A stretch of DNA of 64,000 nucleotides. It comes from Nissolia schottii (taxonomy: Eukaryota > Streptophyta > Magnoliopsida > Fabales > Fabaceae). Below the pieces are notes generated by a model. That model searched no databases and was not told where the DNA came from. It was given only the letters and a program-made list of their open reading frames with translations. The stretch spans positions 412,425 through 476,424 of the forward strand of contig QANU01070688.1 in NCBI GenBank assembly GCA_003254905.1, read 5' to 3'. Positions 37,599-50,738 of this stretch are shown here, one piece after another; the first letter of the stretch is position 1, and the number at the start of each line of letters is the position of its first letter. A program made the position numbers and the translations under genes.

Positions 37599-40500
37599 CT
37601 ATGATCTCACTAATTCCCAATCTTCCTTAGACATGTCACGAAATTCGACGGATCCATCCTCAAACATGATCTGCAAACGTAAATGCATATTCACATTTGA
37701 ACGCATTGCTCCTCTAAATAATCAAAGTCCGACGAAAGAATTCCTTACCGTGTGCCTTTTGGAATATTCATCGAACCTTTTAATAATCCCAAACCTGGAC
37801 ATTATGAGTAAAAAAGATTATGGTTTAACTTATGAAGTAAACATGATGAAGAACAAGGAATTCAAATAATTGTAAGATTGACATAGAAACATATTACAAT
37901 TCGAAAACGCATAATTTAAAGAGTAAATCAACATTTTAGTCCCTCAAAGAACTGGGTATTAACATATTGATCCTTTAAAAAAAAAAATCACGTACACATT
38001 AATCCTTGGGAGGGACTAATATGTTGAAAACCAAAGCCTACTATAGGGACTAATGTATGTGATTTTTCTTTCAGGAACCAATCTCTTAACATCCATTCTT
38101 TCATGGACTAAAATGTAGTTTGACTCTAATTTAAATATACCTCACGTTGTCAAGGTGTTTTATCATAATAACTTCACCAATGCAATTGTGTGAGCACTTT
38201 GATCGGCCAACATGAGAACTTCCTGACGAGTCGAGCACAATAGAGAAAAATAGGGTTTTGTAAATAAAAAATTAATAAATGATAGACATACGATAGCAGG
38301 TTTCAATTTTAGAACATGTTTTCTTTCAGAAGAAAAACCAATATGAGATAAAATGAAGAGCCTTAAACAAGCTTACCTATATGCAAACCTCCATTCTGAT
38401 AAACCTTTCCAAACAAAATGCCCAGAGTTAGTCAAAAAGAAAGATCTACATAAATTATAGTGAAGATATTTTACATAATAAAATAAAAAACCAGTAATTG
38501 AGTTAATTACTTAAGGCCCATTCAGTTGGATGCAATGGGAAATGAAATGGATGCATAGAATATCCAGCAACATCTTTAGAGTGTGAATGACCATTCTATA
38601 AAATGAACGGATGGTTATTACCTATTTAAAGGTATGGTATCCCCATGCCACTCCCGTGTAAATTGTTGTAACTATTATTACGCCTTAATACATAGTCAAA
38701 CCAAAAAGTTCATCTAAATAACCAAAACTGCTATGTTCTTAAAGCAAAAAAATAGTATAAATAATCAAAACTGACACATTGACATTGACAATTCAATTTA
38801 AGATTCTAAGTTCCAAAAATAGTCTTTACAACAACAACAACAAAGGGTAGGGTAGGCTACACGCATCAAACAAGGACATTGAACATTAAAAGCAAAAAAG
38901 GCCTTTTCTTTCCCCTTCGATATGTCAGTAATCTCATTTTATGGTAATGTAATCTAAATTGAGAAATCATATCAACATATTTGTAAATGTCAATTATAAG
39001 TCATTCAACAAATATGTGTGGATATAGCACAATTCATCCCTTGCAAAATTTCCAGAAAAATTACGATAAAAAAAAAATTAAAATTACGAAAATTACAAAG
39101 TAGATGATGAAAAACTGACATACTAACTATTTAATCTGAGGAAGTATATTTATCACCAAATTCAAAAGCATTAGCTCACAACAAGGATAAAACATTATTC
39201 AGTTTAATCTAATACTTCGATATAAATGAATATCCCTGCAGACAAATATCTATTCTGGATAGAAATGGTATTTGTGAGGAGATAAGCCACCTTAGATGCA
39301 AATAATTTCAATGCAGCATCTGAAGAAACTTTAGGCTTGGTAGGTCGGACGCCAAGCTTACGCCTGCAACCACTAGCACCACAGTGGCATTCTTGATCTG
39401 CACCAAATTGAACAAACCTGCTAATTGCTATATGGTTAGAATCCAGCATAATTGCCACAGTTAATTTGTTATACTAGCATCTCGGCACATCATAAAAGGA
39501 GATTGCAAAAATACCCACAATAAACAACTTCCACCAGAACATTGTTATATAGAGATAGTGGTTATTTTCAAAAATGTTTAGTACAGAAAAGTGCCAATGC
39601 AGCTGCTGAAAGGATGCAATCAATGGAATCAGTAAGTAATCGTACTGATAGTCATAAGTCAGATGCTCGCCCGCCCTTATGTCACGAGTTGCAAATATAC
39701 CAATTCTTGTTTCACCATCCATTATCCTTAAGAGGTGAAACAAAAGAAAAACACATTAGATAAATTACCTAATTTTGCAACAGTGATTTGGACAAAATAC
39801 CTAACATTGCTACATGATTGTATGACCAAAGAAAAATTTAGCCTACCATTTCTGCATCTCAGTATTAGGACAGCAACTATGATTGATATATCTTGATTTA
39901 TTCCCTTTATATGTTGCATCAATCACCATATCTCGGTTGATTTCACATAAGTAGAAGTTTGTCTCCCCACGAAGTTTCATGTTCCACAGCCTTTCTTCAC
40001 ATGTTTTGTCGTCAATGACTGGCAGAAAGAGGTAACGTCCAATAGGTTTTAAATAATATAAATATTTGAAGTTTTTTTTTTTTTTAAATGAATGTCGATA
40101 GGCAAAAAGGATTACAAACTTTCTCCGACATATTCAATGACAAATTCTCCTTGGTGAACATCTTCTTCTGCCACGATTCCATAACCACACTTCTCAGTCT
40201 ACATAAAATACCTTAAAACTAAGTAATGCTAAATATAAATAATATAAGAGAAAAGTAAGAGCACTACTTCAAATAAACCAGCAAGAAAAAGAGCAGTAAA
40301 ACGTGTTGGAGGCAAAGCATGACAGAGGAGAAGTGATGATGGCAAAAGGTAGTGGAAAACAAGGAAAGCAGAATAAGAGAATATAACTATAGTTTCCCTT
40401 AACTGCAGTTAAACTTTATGACCAAATTTTTTTATTAGTATATTTAGCAACAATGTGAAAGAATATGAACTTCTAAGAATCTCTAGACAAAAAGTGAAGA

Positions 40501-43500
40501 ATGAAACCTACCTACTGCAATAATTATGACATGGATTGCAAATTGCAATGGGAATACAAATGCAAGGTGGAAATGTTAGCACATGTAAAGTAAAAAAAAA
40601 AAAAATGGATTACCCTGGTAAATATAGTGAGTGAGCAAGCCAAAAAAAAAGGCAAACATTACTTGGACAAAGTTCCAACGCCTATGAACTGAAAACTGAT
40701 GTTTGTATGAAACCAGAAATACATTTGCAAAAGCAAAAATATCTTAAGCCTTTCATAGTGTTAGCAGGATGGAAAATAAACTGAAAAATTCTAACAGAGA
40801 AAACACTGAAAGAAACTTGCATTATAAACAGACCAAAAGAATCTGAGCCAGAGGCTTATACCTGAACCAATTTCATTTTTTTAATGGGCCGTTGATGGAA
40901 TGGTTTGTTAAGACAGGAACCCTCACATTTACAGCCTGAAGAGCAGCAAGACAGAAGCATCCTATAGGATAGTCAACATAATGAATGAATAAATAATAAT
41001 ATTACTTCAAATATCTATTGATTTCTTTGCACCTGTAATTTGCATACAGAAAGCAGAAAGTTTTTCCAATTAATTGACTACACAGTCAATGCTAGGTGCA
41101 CCAGCAGAATCTAGCAACAAGAAATTTACAGTTTGGACATGGCATCAAGACCGTCAGTTCAATCCATCAGGACCAACCACCAGATAGCCATATATTTGAT
41201 TATTAACAAATAAAGAATCCATACCCAGAGAACGATGTTTATCATTAATCTCACTTAACATATGGCCCGTTTGGATTGGCTTCTAAACAAAGCACTTATT
41301 ATAAAAATAACAAGTGTTAAAATACAATTTAAAAAAAGTAATTTTTTAAAAACAATGTAAATTACCACTTTTTTTTTTCTAAGTTTGGAAGGTTCTACTT
41401 CTTAAAAAAGTGGAAGAAGGTGCGATTTTTAGTAAAATCACCTTGTAATTGTAAACTAAACCTCTTAATAAAAAAGCTATACTTCAAAATATAACTAATA
41501 TAAATACTTTTTTTTAAGCCAATCCAAACGGGCCCTTGTTCTATTCAACCAATACATAAATATATAACTTATTGGAAGCCAAGGAGAATGGTAATAGCTT
41601 CCAGCCAAGGAACAAATTTTTACAAGGTATTATATAAATCTTATGCAACCAACTGATCAAGTTACACCACCCCATTTCAAACTAATTGGGAAGGGTCTGA
41701 CAGATATGCAAAAGTTTGTAGGTCGTGCTCAGCATAGGAAAAAAATTTTCCATTCTCATGGGCAGTTCAACAATATGAGTAATAACAATACAAAAACCAA
41801 GGGTGAAAATAAAGACGCTGTGTCTTAACTATCAAAGTGAAATTGACTAACTATCAAAGTGTATTTCTTATTCAGTTATTTGGTAAACCCAAACAAGTCA
41901 TTTCTCTGACCCTGAATGAGAGCACATAATCACATATCAGAAGGAGTCCAACTCAATCTGTACATTAACTCTTTTAAACAACATTATTTCAGGTAACTGG
42001 ATGACATCTTTCTGCATTGTAATATATGCCTTTTCCTTAAATTGCTATGATAAACTTCCATTAAAATATTCGTTTCTTGCTTTTCCCAAAATACCATGTA
42101 AACCTTCTCCACATAGTTTTCATAAGTTTCACAAAAAATGAAAGTAATCAAATCAATATTTCAGACAGTGATACCACATCACCAACGTGCAACTTGCACT
42201 CATTAAGGTATACTATTCAGTAAGATTATTTAGAACAGTAAAGGCATGCCATAAACATACGAGAAATGCTACAAAGCACATACACATGGAACATCGCCTA
42301 TCTATCTGGTGGACGTTAAAATAGAACAAGATATCAAACAGTGAGGCGTTCCTAACTGACATGCCAAAAAGAACATGTGAAAGCCAAACAATACCAGATC
42401 AACGGGATATTTAACATCACGATCTCCCAGTAGTTATTTATAGATAAGTTTAAATTTTTTAAGATCATCAAGGCATATAGAAAACTATATTTCTACAGTT
42501 CAGATGAAAATACTTACCCACACTGGCAATCTTTACCGCATACACTAGAAGATCCAGGCGATGGAGTACAAGAACAAAATATACCATCATCTTCAAGCCT
42601 TTTTTTGACCTTTTTCGTCCGATATATATCTTAAATTTATAAGAACCAACAAAATTATATTTAAAGCTAAAGAATCAAATACTTCACAACGTATAAGGAA
42701 ATGTTCACAACTTACAATTTCAATTAGCTGGGTTCTCATACACAATAACATTCATAAGAATCAAAGAAAAACTCCAAGAACTGAAAATATGAATAAGGCA
42801 ATGGAAAACAAAGACTATACCGTAACTGAACTACATAGAAGACATAGTATAGTAGTATACACATTGCTGAACAACACTAGAAGGATACTGCGTTTTATAG
42901 AGGTATATTGCATTGACTTCCACTTGTTAAACCAGTCTGGAAGTTCAAAGTCAACAGGTTCCCCAATCTCCTTCACCAACTTGTCAAATACAGATCCTAT
43001 ACGCGTTTGCTCAGAATTCTATAACACAAAAAAATAAGGAACTCAACAGCAGCCCAAAGTCATTGAAAATAGAAATCTGCAATGGCCACACACTGATTGA
43101 AATCTTCAAAAACATAGTAACGAAAGACTACTCTGACTTATAAAGGTAAAGCTTATTAGAAGAAAGACCCTATCAAAAAGTCAAAATAAAGTTATTAATT
43201 AAAAAGGCCATCAAAATATATGACGAGCAGAAACCAACTTAAAGAAAACCAAGTATGAGCTCCTCCAACAACTTCAGCCACAAACAGTTCCCACAAGCAA
43301 ATGGTGCTAACAATGCTGCAGCCCTTTGAACGAAACTATTTTCCTTTGTGTCACAAGCTCACAATTCACAAAGTCGGGATAAGGGATCTTCCACCTAGAT
43401 CCCAGTTCTTAAAGAGACAGGAAACGTCTCAGAAAATTCAGAGTAAATTACTAATTTGAAATCAAATGAAAAGAAAAGGACAAAGAAAATTTGTACTCTT

Positions 43501-43732
43501 TTGCTCACTGTCAACTTTACAGAGTGAGACACATGCATGAAACAAGTAATGGAAAATTCATGTATACCAAACTCCTAATCATTTTGCCAGGGGAATAGAA
43601 ATTTAAATAAACTCTCACTAGTCATTAACTATGTCATATAGAGTCCAAAGACATCCGACAATGAAAACATAGCTAAATCCTAAAGAGAAGAACTATTCAA
43701 AGGTATTATGATACCTTCTTCATGGCAGGCAT
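37599..43732 (-). CDS. ASHH3: ASHH3-type SET-domain histone-lysine methyltransferase
   Basis: Twelve coding exons on the minus strand: 43732-43715, 43018-42889, 42629-42518, 40961-40862, 40198-40120, 40018-39847, 39726-39646, 39417-39291, 38404-38377, 38222-38141, 37794-37749 and 37670-37599. Phases fit throughout, giving 348 aa, close to Arabidopsis ASHH3/ASHH4. The AWS cysteine cluster spans about residues 64-110 (DDGIFCSC, CGKDCQCGM, GCKCEGSC). The SET domain spans about 115-232 (YGIVAEEDV, RYINHSCCPN with Asn192-His193, GEHLTYDYQ). The post-SET is CHCGASGCRRK (241-251). The C-terminus ends MFEDGSVEFRDMSKEDWEL. Relatives belong to the ASH1 class, with H3K36 the usual target; they act in the nucleus. 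The start matches the family N-terminus MPA-KK. Exons 1 (18 nt coding) and 9 (28 nt) are very small. Reading through exon 8 into its intron would give a 301-aa variant ending at 39204. A 5' untranslated exon near 45269-45380 is likely. Confidence 0.93.
37921..38126. mobile_element. MULE-type MITE inside ASHH3 intron 10
   Basis: The 206-bp element is flanked by an exact 9-bp duplication, TAATTTAAA (37912-37920 and 38127-38135). The left end reads GAGTAAATCAACATTTTAGT and the right end on the minus strand reads GAGTCAAACTACATTTTAGT. It sits 14 bp inside the intron from the 5' splice site at 38140, which is left intact. Confidence 0.9.
41264..41535. mobile_element. MITE inside ASHH3 intron 3
   Basis: The ends are inverted: GGCCCGTTTGGATTGGCTT on the left, and GGGCCCGTTTGGATTGGCTT on the minus strand at the right. 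This terminus is common among plant hAT/Mutator-type MITEs. A/T-rich centre, no coding. Target duplication is weak (TTAACATAT/TTGTTCTAT). Confidence 0.75.
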
Positions 43733-45400
43733 GGCCGTTGATAGAGTACTGGATAAGCAATTCTATTTGATTAGCTTGGACCTCAGTTTCTCAATAGATG
43801 CTGAAACCATTAATCTGATATCAAAAATCAAAACCTCAGTTTCTCAAAATCCAGACAGAAGACTTACTTCATTCCTTCAAAAACATACTCAGCCTACAAC
43901 ATGAAGAACAATTTGTCAGTCACTGTGAAGTGGAAAGAGTATCTCAATGTTGAGGTACCAAAATCAACAAATTAAATCTACATCTTCAATCACACATGTG
44001 CACAAATAGGTTTTCTTACACTATGCGTATAAATGTAAAGACAAATAGACATCACACGGCTTGAGAACGGTAAACCGAACTCTCCTCTTGGTGTCACCAT
44101 CTCACTCACCAAGTTTGAATCCAATGTGCTACATTTTTTTTCCGAAGATTTCAATTAGAGGCATAAACCCAAACGAGGGCAAGCAATTATAGAGGAGAGT
44201 AAACCGTTGAGGCTCCCCAATGCTCGGCTTATACAGGTCATGCCTCATTATAAAACCCTTGGGAAAACCCATTGGGATAAAACCTAAGAGAGGGAAAAGA
44301 ATACAATAATGAATAACCCATATAATTTAAGGTCATTAGCTAGCAACATAACATAATTACAAACAAATGATTCTTAAGACATCAACTCTTTCCATAACCC
44401 ATACTAATCTTTCTATATTTATCAACAGCCCGTAGACAGCCTAAAGCCACCTAACTCAAATGGAGGAACCAAAGAAGAGTAGATATACAGCAGCAACTAA
44501 ATGTTCCAGACCAGAAAAGAGCCAAGCAGCAGCAAGGAAATCCAACCACATGTTGCAACCCCCAATAAGAGATATTAGAGTCCACATCTTATACAAACAC
44601 AATCCCACCCATCATCATCAGTTGTGATCAAAAGGCACCATATCAACATAGTGCAAGTATTTTCAATCAAAATTTATGCCACAAGAATTTTCCCATTTCA
44701 ATCACCAAACTCAAGCTTGAATCTTATGTGTTCCATTTCCTCAATCTAACCATCATTCACTAAGACACGTCTAAGATATCTAAACCAGGCAACTTGGGAA
44801 ATAAAGCAACGCTCTATTTTCACCACCAAAACAATAACTTGTGTCTACCTGATTTTTCATTCCATGTATATGCTCCCTCTAACTCCTGCTGCTTAACCGA
44901 ATATCATTTGATTCCAAAACTTCTCTCAGCAACCGCTTAATACATTTCCAGAACACAAACCAAAACTCCCTCTTAAAAAAAATTAAAAATTAAATTTTTA
45001 GTTTTCCCTTCTTCTCTTTCTAACTCAATTCAAACAGAGTTTGTGGGAAACCGGTACGAGAAACTTGAATTGTAGAAAGTACCAGTACCACGTTCGTCAA
45101 AAAATATTTTTTGGCGAAAACCCATGAATGTTATTCCTGAATGCTAGTGACTACAAGTCAATAAACTTTAAAAACAACAGGAAGAAAAAAAAAAAGGGGG
45201 GGAACCAGCCAAATTGGGCACAACCCAAAAGAGAAATTCTCAACAATAGTTTGAGAGTGAGAGAGAACCTGCAAGTTCGAGAGCGGGAACCACAGCGGCT
45301 GAAGAGGAAGAGTTACTCCGAATGCATGTATTTTGTATTCGGTGCGGTAATTCTTAGCTGGAAAATCGGGAACTGAAGGACAAGGAGTCGATCAATAGGG
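43733..45400 (-). other. 5' region and probable leader intron of the ASHH3-type gene
   Basis: No open frame of the gene extends here. Near 45240-45380 the minus strand has a pyrimidine-rich leader-like stretch, then CTTGCAG followed by GTTCTCTCTCACTC, which could be a donor ending a 5' untranslated exon. The ~1.5 kb between it and the start codon would then be an intron. This is inference from layout only. 44150-44330 contains decayed retroelement-like words. Confidence 0.35.
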
Positions 45401-46560
45401 AAGGATTTGAATTTAATTTGACTTTATTATACTAACAAATTAAAAAGAAAAAAAGGTAGAATCTTGGGTTACTATACTATTATCTTGGGCTAATTTACAT
45501 TTCCACTCTAATAGTTCCCCCAACTTAAAAAGTGATATGTTATTATACAAACTTTATCCCATGCTAAAAAAAAAAAAATAGTTAGATTATTCAATGAGGT
45601 AATATAGCAAGGATTACTTAAGGTAATCCAGTAGGGTATTAATCCTAAACTCTTTAAAAAATGTCATTTAACTCTTGAAAAGTATATACTCCTTAAAAAA
45701 TAGAGAAATGATTTAGTTTCTACAATTTATTTATTTAGCCGAATTATCTTTTTACCATCTTCATGATAATTATGTCCAAAAAAAAAAACTCCATGATAAC
45801 ACTTGGCAATTTAGGAGTAAAATAAGAATAAAAAATAATATTATTGTCAAGTGTCATATGTATAAAAGTTGTTAGAAGAATAATTTGATTTATAAATGAG
45901 GAGATTCAAGCATTTTTTTTTATATATATCATTCTCATATTTATTCAAATTTTAAAAAGATAAATAGAGTGCATTCATTCATAAGAAGAAAAACAAATAC
46001 AATTCAATCCAAAAAAAACCTAGAAAAGATAAAGTGGTGGATTCTTAGATATATCAAAGGCACAAGTCATATGAAGATGCTAGAGAAAGAAAAAAAAAAT
46101 TAAAGTAAACAAACAATAAAAAGTGTTAGATAAAGAAAAGAAAAAAAAAAACTTGGGGCGGATGGCATTTTCGCACAAGTCTTATGAGAAATTAGGGAAT
46201 TGAAATTTATTGAGTAAAAATTCACAAAAGTTTCCCATTATAATGACCTAAAAATCGTTATTTACCTACAAGGTAGTAGTTCTCATTCGAAAGCCTTTTA
46301 AGAAACATTTTTCATAAAAATATGCATTTTAAACTTAAAATAAAACAAACTAAAACATTTTTTCTTAATAAACATAAATAAACTCTTTACAATAAACATA
46401 AATATATACATGTATTATATGTGGAGAGTCCGAAGATCTTGTCAGTATACAATTGGAGCACTTTAAACATTGACTCAATTACAAATTAAAATAAAGTCTA
46501 ACATAGTTAGTAATAGTGGTCATTTTTGTCATCCATTAGAAAGTTGTAGAGAAGGAGTAA
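45401..46560. other. AT-rich intergenic DNA
   Basis: No gene or clear repeat ends. Several A-runs (45566, 45780, 46140). Confidence 0.45.
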
Positions 46561-47095
46561 TTGTTGGCGCCTATCTTTGAAATATAAAATTTTAAATTTA
46601 GAAAATTATTCAGAACGTGGAGCCAATAGAGAAGAGCCTGGCAATTACAAGGAACGTGTACACACTTTAGAGAGGTGGTTTACGAGATTTCCGCTAATTA
46701 AATGGAGTGAAGTGGAGACGCAGGAGCAAGTGTCAACCACTCGGTGGATACGTGGCGAGCATGCATGAAAACCCTGATGTATATAAATAGGATGCGCGAG
46801 GATGAATTAAGGGGGAAGAAAATACTTGTGAATTCTCACACACTCATATATGTCCTAGGCGACATTTCGAGTTTAGGAGAAGAATTATGTAATTTCCTTT
46901 TCACTTGTTTCTGTCTTTTGATTCCATAGGGTTCCATTCTATTTCTTGTACTTTATTTGTTGTTCATCAATTTATTATTGCATTTATACAATATCCAAGG
47001 TTATTCAAATTATTCTTCATTGTTGATAATTTCTATTCTCCTTCAAACTCGCATTTTTACTGAAATGGTCTACATTGACATGGAAATTACTTCAT
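46561..47095 (+). mobile_element. LTR-like retroelement fragment
   Basis: Begins near TGTTGGCGCC, contains a promoter-like TATATAAATAGG (about 46782-46793), and is followed by a leader-like stretch with CTCACACACTCATATATG. This is the order expected in an LTR. No coding pieces attached. Family uncertain (Gypsy-like by composition). Broken or solo. Confidence 0.35.
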
Positions 47096-48182
47096 AATCC
47101 CTTTCTTATAAAAGCCTTATTTGATTTTTATGGTGAACAGTCCATAATCATTTATAGACCAAAATTTCCATTAAACACACCCTATGTAAAGGCATTGTTT
47201 CTCCACGAACAAAATTATTAAACTAGAGCGAATACCCTCACTAGAAGCAGAACCTTCATGCTCTTGAGTGAATTAGCAAGTCTAAGCACTTTGTGAGAGA
47301 TTCTATTTGTAAAGGAATGCTAGCATCCCAACTCTCCAAAACTAGCGATCAGGGACTAAAACTTCACACTAAACTTCTTTGCCTTTTATATTTAAATTAA
47401 ATCTAAAATAGATTACTAATTTTAAAAATAAACTAATAGAAAATTATTTATTTACAATTTTCAAAATTAACCTATTAATTAGTGAAAAATTATTAAATTT
47501 TCAAATTGTCTTATTTAAAATTTAAAAGTATTGTATCTTATCTCTTACTTCCTATTTAAATTTCAAAAGCATTTAAATTTTAAAAGCATCTTATCTTATT
47601 TCCTATTTTCTATTTAAATTTTAAAATATGAAAACAAAATCTTGTGTCATCTAAAACCAAAAAATAAAATAATAAAAAATAATAAAATTAAAAATCAAGT
47701 ACTACAAAAAGTCAACCTTTTTGTTATAAGGGTCCACTTCAAATTATTTTAGGTACTCTATTATACATTCTAAAGTCATTGAACCTATGGGTCATCACAT
47801 CCATTTTTTCCCATTCTACTGAAAATCTCAGACTCTCTCCATCTATAGGGCAGAAAGTGTTCAAAAATGAAAAGAAGAAGCTTTAGGGCATGATATTTTG
47901 ATTCCATGAGTTTAACACAAGTACTAAAAAGTGAGAAATGTTTATGGTATTCATTTTGTATTCATTTGAAAGGATGTGAGTTTTAGCGCAACAATAAAGT
48001 TTGTGGTCTGAAAGTCATGAGCACTCTTTATCGTCTTGCAAATATAATGTTGAGTATATTCACTTTTCTCATACTTCATCAAATATGAAGCTCGTATATA
48101 GTTAGAAAACTTGACCCGATCTACCATTACTTATACAATTTTGGTTCATATGGCTTTGATATATTATTACTCCATGATGTAT
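47096..48182. other. AT-rich intergenic DNA
   Basis: No supported gene. TTTAAATTTTAAAAG-like words at 47500-47620 are low complexity. Confidence 0.45.
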
Positions 48183-48191
48183 TACATTGAA

Positions 48192-49477
48192 GAGGAATGC
48201 TAGGTGAAAAACAAATTTTGGGGACAATGTATGGCCACCAAACAAAAGTGGGTCCCACCCACAATAAACAAAGAAAAAAATAATGCTCTCATATCTCAAT
48301 CTATGTTCTCTCTCTTCTACCTTCACTCTCCCTAATAAATGCGCGCATACCACCACTCCTTTAACTCAAACACTTTTACGCCACTTTCTTTTTCTAGTCT
48401 TGATGGTTTATTATTAAATTAAGTAGAGTCATGTTGGTTTTTTTTATTAGTCATGCTAGTTTCTTTTCTTGGACATGTTAGTTTTTCTTGCAGAAACATG
48501 TTGGTTTTTTTTTTTGAATCAAGTTGGCTTTTTTTCAAAACAAAATTAAATTATGTGAAAAACTCGTCCAAGTTGCTATGTTGGTTTCTCTATTTTAACA
48601 TGTTGGTTTCTTTTATAGTAGTGTTGGTTTGCTTTTACACAAGTTTAGCTTCTTAAATTAAACAAAATCGTGTTGGTTTCTTTTCTCAAACGTGTTGGTT
48701 TCTTTTCTCGAACGTGTTGGTTTCTTTTTCTGGTCAAGTTGGTTTCTTTTACAGAGTTGAGTTGGCTTCTTTTATTGGACATATTGGTTTCTCTTACCAA
48801 CTATGTTGGTTACTTTTTGTAATGATGTTGGTTTATTCCACGAGTATTGTGTACTCGTCATACTACTACTAAGCAATCTTTGTAAACAATCCCTACAAAC
48901 TAAGAAAGCAACCTTTGTGAACAAATAAATCAAATTGTGTTCCTTACACTAAAGAATAGATACCAACATCTTAGAATAGAGAAATCAACATTTTAAAATA
49001 GAGAAATCAATAGAGAAACTAGTAAAGATAATGAAGTGATTAATAAATAAAAAAGAAACCAATATAAGTGAACCAACATATATCCTACTATAGAAAATCA
49101 ACATCTTAAAATGAAGAAACGAACAGGCTAAGACATAGAAACCAACATGCCAATATAGAGAAACCAACACTGTTGAATCGAGTTAACCAACATCTTAAAA
49201 CAAAGAAACTAACATCTTAACATATACAAACCAACAAACTAAAACAGAAAAACAATGAAACTTCAGAAGGAGGAGGAGGAAGAAGGAGGAGGAGAAGGAG
49301 AAAGAGGGATAACACATACCTATTTCTATATGTGATGTAGTGGGTTGTAGGAACAATGAACTAGTGACGAAGAAATGAAAAACAATGAGGTTTGTTTGTG
49401 TTGAGTACAACAATTTTGTTTTCTATCTCAAACCCCATACGTTGGTCAGCATGGGAGTTGTTCTTATAGCATTGATG
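48192..49477. mobile_element. MULE-like element with opposed ATGTTGGTTTC arrays
   Basis: Flanked by a near-exact 9-bp duplication, TACATTGAA (48183-48191) and TACATCGAA (49478-49486). The left end GAGGAATGCTAGGTGAAAAA and the right end on the minus strand CATCAATGCTATAAGAACAA are imperfect inverted repeats. Near the left end lie GTGGGTCCCACCC and a CT-rich patch with TGCGCGCATACC. From 48430 to 48835 the word ATGTTGGTTTCTTTT recurs about fifteen times on the plus strand. From 48960 to 49240 its reverse complement GAAACCAACAT recurs about nine times, so the arrays face each other. A GGAGGAGGAGGAAG block follows. No transposase is encoded. Confidence 0.75.
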
Positions 49478-50102
49478 TACATCGAATTGCCATTAAAATT
49501 TATATATGTAGAATTTTGTTTTTAAACTGCAATGCCAAACTCGTAGGAAGTTGGCATTTTTGCATGGTTTATGTTTCTCCGTCTAAGAGCTGTATAGTTT
49601 TCCAGAGTCAAAATCTGACTTGCCAAAATTTTTCTCTTAAATGGCTCACCAACTCCAAATCACCCTGCTGAATAAAACCCACCATCAAAGAAGTAACACT
49701 GATATCAATTTTTCTCCATCTTCTCTCGTTTTCATATTTCTCCAAGGCAACCACAATCCTCATGTATTCTTCTTCATCACCATCCTTATTATTCTTCATC
49801 TCCAAGGCCTCGGCTACGCGCCTGGCTAAAACAACCCCGTCCTCTAAGGCGCAACACCCAGCTTGGCCAAGGTCAGGAGCCATGGGGTGAAAGGCATCTC
49901 CAGCAACACAAACGTTGCCTTTGCTTATGTTTCCAAACATGAGCTCCCAGTGATGCCTATATCCCAATGGACATGATAAAACATCATCTAGTTCAGTGTT
50001 TTCTATGATGGATCTAATATTACTATGTATCTTCTCAAGCTTGCTCAACACAAATTGCTTCAGTTTAACTGGGTCTTTCTCCATCTCCATTTCTGCAACA
50101 AC

Positions 50103-50195
50103 CACTACTAGAAATTTGACTATTACCGTCGCCATTACCGTCGGTATTTAAGGGTGTTACCGTCGAAAATTATTATTACCGTATGTGTCAATGGT
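50103..50195 (+). mobile_element. CACTA-type transposon terminus
   Basis: Starts CACTACTAGAAATTTGACTA, a typical plant CACTA end, and is followed by four copies of TTACCGTCG or a close variant, the expected subterminal repeats. It lies 10 bp from the start of the last pseudogene exon. The matching right end was not found; a weak CAGCAGTAGTG at 50935-50945 lacks the 3-bp target duplication. The element may be truncated, or its end may be lost around the assembly gap. Confidence 0.75.
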
Positions 50196-50399
50196 GCAAA
50201 CGTCATAAGCCAAATAGCAACCTTTTGCAATGAATCAATCAACCGCTTCGTTCACCGTTGGATCGGGCTGAAACTTTTACAGCAGGTTTGGAACTTGTGA
50301 TACTTCAATCTGGACGGTCGGATCGTCGATACGTTGCCTGAGCAGTGAGAAATTGGCCACGCACAGTAACAGCGAGGTTGGGGTTTTCTGATTCTTTTA

Positions 50400-50707
50400 T
50401 TCTCTATTTCATCATCTTGCCTTGTTCTATTGGCTGATTATTGAGCACGATTGGTGCTGTGATTGAGACTCTCTTGTACCCTTATTTTGATCATAGTGGA
50501 GCTTGATTGACTGGCTTGTGCCCGTGGTTTTTACTTCTCACATTGAGAAGGTTTTCCACGTTAAAATTCCTGTGTCCCTTTTGTGTGTTATTGTTATTGC
50601 CATTATTTGTTATTGCTCCTCATAGATTCTTGCAAGGAAGGGAAATTATTATCCGCTGCATATAGCTCTGATTGAGTTGTCGAATTATTGTGTTGAATTT
50701 CCCATCA
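50400..50707 (+). mobile_element. LTR-like fragment next to the assembly gap
   Basis: CTTCTCACATTGAGAAGGTT followed by TTCCACGTTAAAATTCC is typical of the 3' part of Copia LTRs. The fragment runs into the gap at 50708. Broken; limits uncertain. Confidence 0.4.
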
Positions 50708-50738
50708 NNNNNNNNNNNNNNNNNNNNNNNNNNNNNNN
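50708..50738. other. Assembly gap (31 N)
   Basis: Unknown bases inside the transposon-rich middle of the monooxygenase pseudogene. Confidence 0.99.
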
